64,000 nt of DNA from Iris pallida (taxonomy: Eukaryota; Streptophyta; Magnoliopsida; Asparagales; Iridaceae): positions 42,269,311 to 42,333,310 of the forward strand of contig JANAVB010005597.1 of NCBI GenBank assembly GCA_029216955.1. Reading direction: 5' to 3'. A program made the translations under genes and the position numbers. The stretch's first letter is position 1; each line of letters starts with the position of its first letter. This document shows positions 1-10,573 of the stretch, one piece after another. Under the pieces are notes generated by a model that did no database searches, was not told the DNA's origin, and was given only the letters and a program-made list of their open reading frames with translations.

Positions 1-1288
<1,288 letters not shown>

Positions 1289-2930
1289 AATCTACCCACC
1301 TTAAAAATAAATTCGTCCTCGAATTTGAGGACTACCAGGATAGACGGGCTTGGTAGCTTGGTGAAGAGCTAGAAAAATGGTAAGAAAACATTGAACAAGT
1401 AGATATGCAGAAATATTCCTCTAATAAGAAGATTGATCAGCGATGGTGAAGGTAGGAGGAGTAGATAGATATGACTTGTGGTTTGAATCTTGGGCTACGG
1501 TCTTGGATCCTAAAATGCTCCAAACCGTTCAAAAATCCGACACCAAAAGTAGCAATGACCCCAAGGATAATTCGTCTAACGAAAACTCTACCCACCTTAG
1601 AATTTCTTCCTTGAAGTTCAACAAGAAAGTCTACCTTAACCTAAATCTCCTTAAATTTAATTCTTCGAAAATAGTTTATATCCTCCTCCTAGCCATTTTG
1701 TAACTAGTAACCTCTCGGTCTTCTACCCACCTTTTGTCACACTACTCCTCAAGCTAATATCTTATCATTCTCCAACTAGTTGCTACAATCCTACCAATAG
1801 ATGTCTACTGCATATGGTATCTATAATCCTCTCCTATCTATCAAGCAATCCAAAAATTTAACAAGCAACAAATTTACACAGATAGCTAAGAATTATTGGT
1901 GAATTCTAATAAGCATGATCTTCGTCTCTCTGCAATAGGAAGGACAGGAAGATAAGGAAGAATAATCGAAGGCAACTATGAGTTTCAAGAGCGGTGGAGG
2001 GTATCCAATGATGCAGATAGAAAGTTTATGAACCATTGACTTATTTGCTAGATTGGCTTCTCTAGTCCAATCGCTTGCTAAATCGAAAAAAAAACCCCTT
2101 CATTTTCTAGAGGGCTTGCACTCCGTGCATTGTAGAAGTTCTGTTTCTCGAAATTTATCTAAGCAAGGTTCCATAATAGAACAGAATTTGAGGAGTTAAG
2201 ATTGTGATCTTTCCCATGGTTATTTAAACACACGAGCAAGGGTTATAAAAGCAATGCAAGGTCGTATCACAACTTCCAGGTAGCTGGCTTAAGGGTTACG
2301 AATGACCTCACATTCTAAGGGGTGGAGACTACATAATAGGTATAGGGACCTATTTCAAGTAGTTTGGTTTTATAGTCCAATCTTGGTGGTATGCATGAAT
2401 GGGTCTTACGGGGTTTTAATGGGTTCCCCAACTGGACATCAGTCGTCGGTTGGATGAACCTTGGACTTCAATCTATATTGACTGGACAAAATTCCAATGA
2501 TTATATTACTTCTACTAGATTAGGGTCACCTAGAATAGGTTTTCACTCGAGTGGTTGAGCTAGTTGCTAGTCAGGTTGGTTAGCTAGGTCCCTAATGCTC
2601 CAAGACGCGCCTTCCGTGACTTTTGTGTTTAAGTAGCACGAGAAGACACAATTGAATGGCACACTAGTGACATGTGCGTAGTGGGCTTCGAGTAGACCAC
2701 AACCATATATTGGGTCGAAAGGTTTGAGTCAAGGTCGGATCTCTAATTATAGTCGGGAAGTGTACGAGTATTATGGTATGGGTTATAGCTAGTCCTTTTA
2801 ACCTGAAAGTCTTGGCACAAAAATAGAGTACAAGGGGACGGGTTTGAGTGGGACATGATATACCTAGATGAAGGTGGACCCGTCTAGATCTTGCGTATGA
2901 AATTTGTTGGAAGGTAACAGGTTGTCTCGT
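1289..2930 (-). mobile_element. LARD internal region 1, left part (3' end of element)
   Basis: Non-coding. It begins next to the LTR with a polypurine-tract equivalent, read on the minus strand as TAAGGTGGGTAGATT, preceded by a CGAGGACGAA-type motif (minus strand of about 1311-1325) that Tekay/Del-like elements carry just before the 3' LTR. The same TCTACCCACC core recurs at 1588 and 1722. It is 98-99% similar by eye to 16384-18019. No gene is seen. It is interrupted at 2930 by TEK-B. Confidence 0.8.
2926..2930. repeat. Target-site duplication of TEK-B, left copy (ctcgt)
   Basis: CTCGT directly precedes the 5' LTR and recurs at 10569-10573 directly after the 3' LTR. The uninterrupted LARD copy near 18015-18020 has this pentamer once, which proves the duplication. 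Confidence 0.95.
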
Positions 2931-4980
2931 TGTGAAACCCGCAATTTTCTAGTAATTAATATTTTTTTATTTTTGTTTGTTAAATTAATTTTCAGATTAG
3001 TATTATTATGTAAAATGTAAAATTATTTTCAAAATAATTTACTTGGACTTTTGATTGACAACCCAGACCTGAACCCGGTTCGAACCTGATTTGAGACTAA
3101 AATTATTTTTTATATTAAAATAAGGTTTTAAAAAAAATTAGTTATATTTTCTTCTAAAAAAAAAAAAAAAAATTATTTTTAGCCAAGTAGACCCATACCA
3201 ATTTTTAAGGTTTATAGACTTGAGCCTCAAGCTTATTTACTAAATTGGAGACCAAAGTAAATTTTTACCAAATTATTTAGAATTTGTTTACTGGATTAAG
3301 CTCATTTTTAAACCTTAGGCCCAAGGCCCAACTCATAAACCATTAACCCTTAATGGATTCAAAACCCATTAAGCTATTGCTAAAACTTATCATTTATTAG
3401 AAATGAATGGAGGGGTTTATTGTGGCTTTCAGTTTTATTGTGCTGAAGAAGCTTTCTTTTTTTTTCAACCGAAAAGAAAAACTTTTGGCTTTCCCGACCC
3501 GAAACCGTCGGCCCCTTGGCCTTCACCACCGCCGGCGCCATCATGGTGGCCGTTGGCCATCCACCTCCCTCGGTAACCCCTCTTCCAATTTGCTTTATAA
3601 ACCCCCTTCCTCCATTCTTCATCATCCCATTCTTCACCAACCTTCCTCTTCTAAACCTAGCCGTTCCCCAAGAAAGTCCGGCGACCCTCTCCCGTGGCCG
3701 ACCCCCTCCGGTCGAGCCCTTCCCGGCGCACCCCTAGGCCGGCCGTCCGCCACTGACCGAGCCCGATCCCCGACCGCGGGCCTTTCCCGGCCGAACCGAC
3801 CGCCCGGCGACCCCCTGCGCCCGCGTCTGGCTCTGTTCCGCGTTTGTCCGGTGTTTCTCTGACTCCGGCGAGCTTCTGTGCGCAACCCGTTGTCCGATCC
3901 AGAGCTTCGGTTCCGTTTTCGCAGCCGTACCCCGGCGAGGCGTGGTTCCGAGTCCGAGGCATCACTTCGGATTCCGTCAGTTTGGGTAAACTCTGGATCT
4001 TGTGTTTTTAATTGTCTGTGATGATTTGGTCCAACCGATTCCTTCGGGAATTCGGGATTACGGTTTCGTATCCGTTCCATTTACGGTTTCGGTTTTTCCG
4101 GCAGCTTCGGAATTATGTACTGTGGTTTTTCCTTTTTAGGAAAATTGGGTTCTGTGGAATTTTCTGATATTAATTCGGGTTTCCGATATTATTTCGGGTT
4201 CTCCGATATTTTTTGGGAATTCCGTTTTATTTTCGGGTTCCCGAAATTATTTCGGGATATATATATTCTGTGGTTGTTTTTATATATATAGGGGTATCCC
4301 TGGTTTGGGATTGTTTTTGCAGGAAAGTCGGAGCGTTCCCAGTTTTTGGGTTGACCAAAAACAGAGGGAATGCTGCCGAAATTTTCGGGAAAATTATAAA
4401 ATGATTTTAAAATGATTTTCTGTAATAATATTATTTTTTTGGGCGACGACCTTAATGGTCACTGGGCCCCAGTGAAATGCAAACGCACCGGTTTGTCCGG
4501 ACGTTGAGGCAGAGTAGCTGAAACATGATGATTGGACCAATATTCTGAGACTCATAATAAATTATATTATTTTATTAAATTTATTTATTTCAATTCTAGG
4601 CAGTTTACATTACTAACCAATTTCTTTCTTATTTTAATTCATGGGTTGTAAAGGCATAAGCCAGTTTGTATTTAACTATCTGTGGGTTGTAATAACGTAG
4701 TATAGAATTTTATTTTATTTGTGGTTGGCTAATTTGCGTAGCAAATTAATATTATTATTATTATTATTCTATAGAAAATTCATGTTCTTTCTTATTTAAA
4801 GAAAAATGTATTTTTATACATAATAATAAAAATACCAAGTTTTTCGAATAACTTTTAAATTCAAGTTTGTTGTTGAAATGACCTGCAATATGGATTACAG
4901 CTTACTGCCGCCGTCTCATCAACGGCGCAGGCTGGGCATGATCCGATTCGACCCAAGTATTTGGGGACCGGGTCGTGACA
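2931..4980 (+). repeat. TEK-B 5' LTR
   Basis: It starts TGTGAAACCCG and ends GGGTCGTGACA. It contains a GC-rich segment at 3480-3960 that gives overlapping open frames on both strands; these are not genes, since the same frames recur in the 3' LTR. A hairpin CGCCGT/ACGGCG lies at 4909-4927. Confidence 0.95.
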
Positions 4981-5160
4981 TGTTTTTAGTGGTGGCCCAT
5001 GCAGGTCAACTAAATCAACAATTTAGGAAAACTAGAAACAATTAGGAACACTAGAACATCAAAATTGCCACAACATAGGACCGATTTATATATGATAAAT
5101 ATTTTTATTATAGACTGGTAGGTTACCTTGCTTATGCTTGCATCCTAAACCTTTCAGAGA
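4981..5160 (+). other. TEK-B leader with conserved post-LTR block
   Basis: Nine bases after the LTR comes TGGTGGCCCATGCAGGTC (4990-5007). It stands where a tRNA primer-binding site should be and begins TGG, but I do not recognise the matching tRNA 3' end. Nearly the same block sits at the same place in the LARD array, LARD-D and TEK-C. The remainder to 5160 is an untranslated leader. Confidence 0.6.
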
Positions 5161-5865
5161 ATGACCACTGACAAAACCAACTCTGCTGGCGATGTGGTAT
5201 CATCTCCGGATCGAACCCCGCCTCTTCAGTCAAGTCAGAGCTTTTCACCCAACCAGCTGATTGATCATCCTCACCAATCATCCAGTGAAGTTTTTCCCAC
5301 ACTGGCAAATCCTACCTCTCCTCTAACTGGGTTACTTTTCTTTGAGGAAGTACCCACTCATGTTGCTTCACCAGTACCAGAGAACACCTCTCAGATGGTT
5401 GCTCTATTTCAAGAAATCCTAGAGTATCAGAAGATTCAAGCTGAACAGATGGATATCTCGAGAGAAGTCATAAAGAATATCAACGACGCAACCTTAGCCA
5501 TTTTAAACCAAGTTGGAGCGGAACCTCGTCCTAGGAGGGATACCCATGAGAATAGAAGATATTTGGGCCCTGTCCGACAACCATATTGCAAGAAGCTTTT
5601 GGCTTGTGCCTACTGTAAGAGACCTGGTCACCAAGCCAACATTTGTCGCAAGAGATTAAGGCAATGTTTGGTGTGTGGATCTGCTGAACATCAAGTTAAG
5701 GACTGCCTCTTATCTTATCATCGTATCGGAGCGTCTATTATGCCACAACCTCAGGACTCTATCCAACAGACCGTAGGAAGGGATGAAACAGAATCAAGGA
5801 TCATAGAAGAGGAAGAAAATGGAGATGCCCAAGCAAGAACCAGAACCATGAAGAATAGTACTTAG
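5161..5865 (+). CDS. gag: Truncated Gag with two CCHC zinc knuckles (TEK-B)
   Basis: An open frame of 234 codons starting at the first ATG of the leader. Residues 1-145 are a polar region. The C-terminal half has two adjacent zinc knuckles of the C-X2-C-X4-H-X4-C type, CAYCKRPGHQANIC followed closely by CLVCGSAEHQVKDC (about residues 148-180). These bind RNA in retroelement nucleocapsids. The capsid (retrotrans_gag) core expected upstream of the knuckles is missing, so the protein cannot form a normal shell alone. A spliced or alternative Gag-like product of a non-autonomous element is possible. The frame is free of stops, unlike the pol behind it, so it is either younger or still constrained. 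The family call from the knuckles is firm; function as a protein is not shown. Confidence 0.75.
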   Translation: MTTDKTNSAGDVVSSPDRTPPLQSSQSFSPNQLIDHPHQSSSEVFPTLANPTSPLTGLLFFEEVPTHVASPVPENTSQMVALFQEILEYQKIQAEQMDISREVIKNINDATLAILNQVGAEPRPRRDTHENRRYLGPVRQPYCKKLLACAYCKRPGHQANICRKRLRQCLVCGSAEHQVKDCLLSYHRIGASIMPQPQDSIQQTVGRDETESRIIEEEENGDAQARTRTMKNST

Positions 5866-6049
5866 GACTGCTGAGTAGTATTATCTATTAAGAAGCTGTA
5901 ACAAGATGTCCCTAGATCAATTATGAGAGTTTTGTTGTAATTCTCTTATATGAATAAAAATCTTAGTTACATCTTCATGATAGAAGTTTTCCCTAATAGT
6001 TTCTGGATTACCCTATGCATAGAAATATTCCATTAACCTAGTACCTAGC
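5866..6049 (+). other. Linker between gag remnant and pol relic
   Basis: AT-rich DNA with no open frame. Protease and the first part of RT, which should lie here in a Tekay-like element, are not recognisable, so a deletion between gag and RT is inferred. Confidence 0.6.
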
Positions 6050-8150
6050 TCCTTCCCTATGACTAAGTGATACTATAGAATCGACCTGAAGGAAGCCAAG
6101 GAAATGAAGGATTAGATCAATGGACTAAAGGTGTTGGGTTTCATATAAGACAGAGCGTCACTCTAAGAAGCATCAGTCTTGTTTGTATCCAAGAAGGATA
6201 AAACAATATGGATGAGAGTAGACTATCAGGGCACTGAAGAATTACTTTTTCTCGACTGATGATCTATCCAAGTTGAGTGAACTTAAGGGTTTTCGGAGAT
6301 TAACTTAAGAACTGACTACCATCAGAATAAGATCATGAAGGAGTACATTCTCAAGACGACATTCAACACCAAATACTGGTAGTTGAATTTTTGGATCATG
6401 TCTCTTGGAATGATGAATACTCATGTTGTGTTCATGAATCTCATGAACAGAGTCTTTTTATGAGTAATTGAATCAGTTTGTTGTCTTTTCTTTAGATAAC
6501 AAAAATCTGATATACTCAAGGACTGAAGAAGAACATGAAGAGCATCTGAGAAATTTCTAGGAACTTTGAAGAAGTTTTTGGTAAGCTATCAAGACATGAA
6601 TTTTCTTAGACAATGTGGTTTTTTTTGCCATAATGTCACAAGAGAAGAAAATTTGATAGACTCTAGATAGATAGCCGCTGTGGAGAAGTCGTATATCTAA
6701 GTTCAATGGTTTCTTGGACTTGATGGGATACTACTGGAATCTGTGTAGGAATTCGCCAAGATTGCTGAGTCGATGATGAAGCTGACTCGAAAGAATGAAG
6801 AGTTTGTCTGGACGCATTTAAGAAGCTGTAGAAGAAGCTTACCAATCCTTGCGCTACCCGCAGGATCCGGTGGTTTCACAATCTACAGTGACGCCTCAGG
6901 CAAAGGGTTGGGTTGTATTCTTCAATAACATGGGAAAATAATTGTCTACATATCTAGGCAATTACGGACTCATGAGAAGAACTATCCCACACATAATTCA
7001 GAACTTGTTGTAAGTATCCTTGCTTTAAGGCTATGGAATTATTATGGAAAGGGAGTAAAATTATATACGGACTATAAAAGTCTGAAATATATTTCTACTC
7101 AGAAAGAGCGGAATATTGGGTAAACGAAGACGATTGAAGCTGATATCGATGGTTTGACCAAGAAGCGGCACCTAGACATCAGGAAGTTGGGCTGGAGAGC
7201 ATACTGTCTGAAGATAGAAGGATGGAACTAGATGCTGATTCAGTGTCAATAAAGCTGCAAGTGAGCTCGAGTCTGAAGAACAAAGTCAAGAAGACGCAGT
7301 TTCAAGACAAGGCACTTGTAAACTTAGAGATCAAGTGTTGGCAGGAACATTTGGGATTTCTTTATTGCCAACGATGGAGCTTTTGAAGAATGGTACGAGG
7401 TTGTATACCTTCTGGTGAACTAAGAAGCGCAGTATCCCACACACTCTAAACCAGATGTATCGGGATGTGTGTACCATTAAATGGTGTTATGTAATGAAGA
7501 AGGACAAATTCCAAGAATGAGGTTAGGTATTCTGTCAACATGTGGAAATTAGCAAGATTCCTGCAGACGCTGGATATTTCGAAGTAGAAGTAGGAACACA
7601 TAAATGGACCTTGTGTTAGGATTACTTTGTTCCTAAGGAGGGAAGATCATCAATTGGATTTTGTGGATTGACTGACCAAGTCAGTTCATTATGAAGTTGC
7701 TTTATTCACGAAAGAGTTGGCGGCAATGTGCAAGAGACACATCTACCGGATTCATGAAGTTCCAACTGACAGACAATCAAAGAAGTCAATCTAGACGTTT
7801 GATGACATGCTGAAGAATCTTGCCTCCTGGAATCTGGAGGATCTTGGAAAGATCAATTATCTTTGGTAGAGTTTTCTTACAATAAATACCCAGTTAGCAT
7901 CAGTACAACATCATTGAAGTTTTGGATGTAGTTTTCGTACATAACTTGCATAGGACGATATAGAAGAAAGAATACTGTTAGATCCAGAGAGAGTAACTGG
8001 CGCAGCAGAGGAAGTGAAGATGATCAGAGACAAGCTATGATAGACAGAAGCACTGGGCAGACAACAGTTGTCAACCACTGGAATTTGTAGAAGAAGGCAG
8101 TGTCAGAGAAACCAGTAACAAGCATAGTCAGAGGTGAGATGAAGATCAGG
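6050..8150 (+). pseudogene. pol: Decayed pol (RT, RNase H, integrase) of TEK-B
   Basis: Conceptual translation in changing frames shows RT landmarks: a KKD...VDY stretch near 6195-6225, then IMSLGM and FMNLMNRVF near 6395-6460, matching the usual VMPFGLTNAP and FMDLMNRVF block. RNase H follows at about 6845-7010 (GGFTIYSDAS, then an SRQL...EKNYPTH stretch). Integrase zinc-region and core scraps lie at 7430-7700. The C-terminal integrase segment (RQKHWADN, PLEF) is near 8045-8090. Stops and frameshifts occur every few dozen codons and the catalytic YxDD box is not seen. The relic cannot encode enzyme. Its decay contrasts with the nearly identical LTRs on either side. Confidence 0.8.
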
Positions 8151-8520
8151 CAAAGTTGAATCATTATTCCTATTTCTTTCCATACTCATCTGTTTTATTT
8201 TCAAATTTGACATTATGCTTGTTAGCCTAGTTTTGCGAGCTATTCCTTTTTCAAGCTTGATCATGACATTATCTTATTGGAGGCCTCCATTAATATATTG
8301 TCTAATCAGAACCGGTGCAATGATGGTCTGATCAACCTCATACACTTTGGTTCGCTTTATATTTTATTTTGTCCCTAAATTGTCTCATCCATGATTACCT
8401 TTAAAAATTCTTATTGTTTGAACCTGAATTGAACACCATACTCGTGTCTAATTGAATTGTGGGAATCCTGTCCTACCTGTCCTTAAATTTCGAGGACGAA
8501 ATTTTCTAAGGAGGGAAGGT
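8151..8520 (+). other. TEK-B 3' untranslated region and polypurine tract
   Basis: Non-coding. The stretch 8225-8330 (CCTAGTTTTGCGAGCT, then GTCTAATCAGAACC and GGTCTGATCAACC) is clearly related to the inverted sequence 11795-11935 in the LARD internal region. The region ends with CGAGGACGAAATTTTC and the purine tract TAAGGAGGGAAGG at 8507-8519, the plus-strand primer directly before the 3' LTR. Confidence 0.8.
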
Positions 8521-10568
8521 TGTGAAACCCGCAATTTTCTAGTAATTAATATTTTTTTATTTTTGTTTGTTAAATTAATTTTCAGATTAGTATTATTATG
8601 TAAAATGTAAAATTATTTTCAAAATAATTTACTTGGACTTTTGATTGACAACCCAGACCTGAACCCGGTTCGAACCTGATTTGAGACTAAAATTATTTTT
8701 ATATTAAAATAAGGTTTTAAAAAAAATTAGTTATATTTTCTTCTAAAAAAAAAAAAAAAATTATTTTTAGCCAAGTAGACCCATACCAATTTTTAAGGTT
8801 TATAGACTTGAGCCTCAAGCTTATTTACTAAATTGGAGACCAAAGTAAATTTTTACCAAATTATTTAGAATTTGTTTACTGGATTAAGCTCATTTTTAAA
8901 CCTTAGGCCCAAGGCCCAACTCATAAACCATTAACCCTTAATGGATTCAAAACCCATTAAGCTATTGCTAAAACTTATCATTTATTAGAAATGAATGGAG
9001 GGGTTTATTGTGGCTTTCAGTTTTATTGTGCTGAAGAAGCTTTCTTTTTTTTTCAACCGAAAAGAAAAACTTTTGGCTTTCCCGACCCGAAACCGTCGGC
9101 CCCTTGGCCTTCACCACCGCCGGCGCCATCATGGTGGCCGTTGGCCATCCACCTCCCTCGGTAACCCCTCTTCCAATTTGCTTTATAAACCCCCTTCCTC
9201 CATTCTTCATCATCCCATTCTTCACCAACCTTCCTCTTCTAAACCTAGCCGTTCCCCAAGAAAGTCCGGCGACCCTCTCCCGTGGCCGACCCCCTCCGGT
9301 CGAGCCCTTCCCGGCGCACCCCTAGGCCGGCCGTCCGCCACTGACCGAGCCCGATCCCCGACCGCGGGCCTTTCCCGGCCGAACCGACCGCCCGGCGACC
9401 CCCTGCGCCCGCGTCTGGCTCTGTTCCGCGTTTGTCCGGTGTTTCTCTGACTCCGGCGAGCTTCTGTGCGCAACCCGTTGTCCGATCCAGAGCTTCGGTT
9501 CCGTTTTCGCAGCCGTACCCCGGCGAGGCGTGGTTTCGAGTCCGAGGCATCACTTCGGATTCCGTCAGTTTGGGTAAACTCTGGATCTTGTGTTTTTAAT
9601 TGTCTGTGATGATTTGGTCCAACCGATTCCTTCGGGAATTCGGGATTACGGTTTCGTATCCGTTCCATTTACGGTTTCGGTTTTTCCGGCAGCTTCGGAA
9701 TTATGTACTGTGGTTTTTCCTTTTTAGGAAAATTGGGTTCTGTGGAATTTTCTGATATTAATTCGGGTTTCCGATATTATTTCGGGTTCTCCGATATTTT
9801 TTGGGAATTCCGTTTTATTTTCGGGTTCCCGAAATTATTTCGGGATATATATATTCTGTGGTTGTTTTTATATATATAGGGGTATCCCTGGTTTGGGATT
9901 GTTTTTGCAGGAAAGTCGGAGCGTTCCCAGTTTTTGGGTTGACCAAAAACAGAGGGAATGCTGCCGAAATTTTCGGGAAAATTATAAAATGATTTTAAAA
10001 TGATTTTCTGTAATAATATTATTTTTTTGGGCGACGACCTTAATGGTCACTGGGCCCCAGTGAAATGCAAACGCACCGGTTTGTCCGGACGTTGAGGCAG
10101 AGTAGCTGAAACATGATGATTGGACCAATATTCTGAGACTCATAATAAATTATATTATTTTATTAAATTTATTTATTTCAATTCTAGGCAGTTTACATTA
10201 CTAACCAATTTCTTTCTTATTTTAATTCATGGGTTGTAAAGGCATAAGCCAGTTTGTATTTAACTATCTGTGGGTTGTAATAACGTAGTATAGAATTTTA
10301 TTTTATTTGTGGTTGGCTAATTTGCGTAGCAAATTAATATTATTATTATTATTATTCTATAGAAAATTCATGTTCTTTCTTATTTAAAGAAAAATGTATT
10401 TTTATACATAATAATAAAAATACCAAGTTTTTTGAATAACTTTTAAATTCAAGTTTGTTGTTGAAATGACCTGCAATATGGATTACAGCTTACTGCCGCC
10501 GTCTCATCAACGGCGCAGGCTGGGCATGATCCGATTCGACCCAAGTATTTGGGGACCGGGTCGTGACA
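8521..10568 (+). repeat. TEK-B 3' LTR
   Basis: It is 2048 bp, starts TGTGAAACCCG and ends GGGTCGTGACA. It differs from the 5' copy by eye at only two substitutions and two 1-nt homopolymer changes. The terminal hairpin is at 10497-10515. Confidence 0.95.
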
Positions 10569-10573
10569 CTCGT
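10569..10573. repeat. Target-site duplication of TEK-B, right copy (ctcgt)
   Basis: Second copy of CTCGT; the LARD sequence resumes directly after it with GCTCCGATTATTAATG, as at 18020. Confidence 0.95.

Larger units (their letters stand above)
2931..10568 (+). mobile_element. TEK-B, nested Tekay/Del-like Ty3/gypsy element
   Basis: A complete insertion of 7638 bp with two LTRs of 2050 and 2048 bp and a perfect 5-bp target duplication. The interior (4981-8520) keeps an N-terminal Gag part with two zinc knuckles, lacks the capsid core, and carries a pol full of stops and frameshifts. A polypurine tract ending GGAGGGAAGG sits at 8507-8519. By eye the LTRs differ by two substitutions (C at 3948 and 4845, T in the 3' copy) and two homopolymer length changes, so the insertion is recent. 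With such a decayed pol it was probably mobilised by another element's enzymes. The Tekay/Del assignment rests on the CGAGGACGAAATTT motif and the RT-RNase H-integrase order of the relics. Confidence 0.93.

Noticed and set aside
1443..1703. 86-codon frame conserved at 16538-16798
   Set aside because: Conservation is explained by the near identity of the two LARD units. The element is on the other strand and the frame has no similarity I recognise.
3407..4080. GC-rich block with overlapping open frames of 100-150 codons on both strands (repeated at 8995-9668)
   Set aside because: It lies within the TEK-B LTR and occurs twice because LTRs are duplicated. The frames have no domain, overlap in antisense and reflect only base composition.
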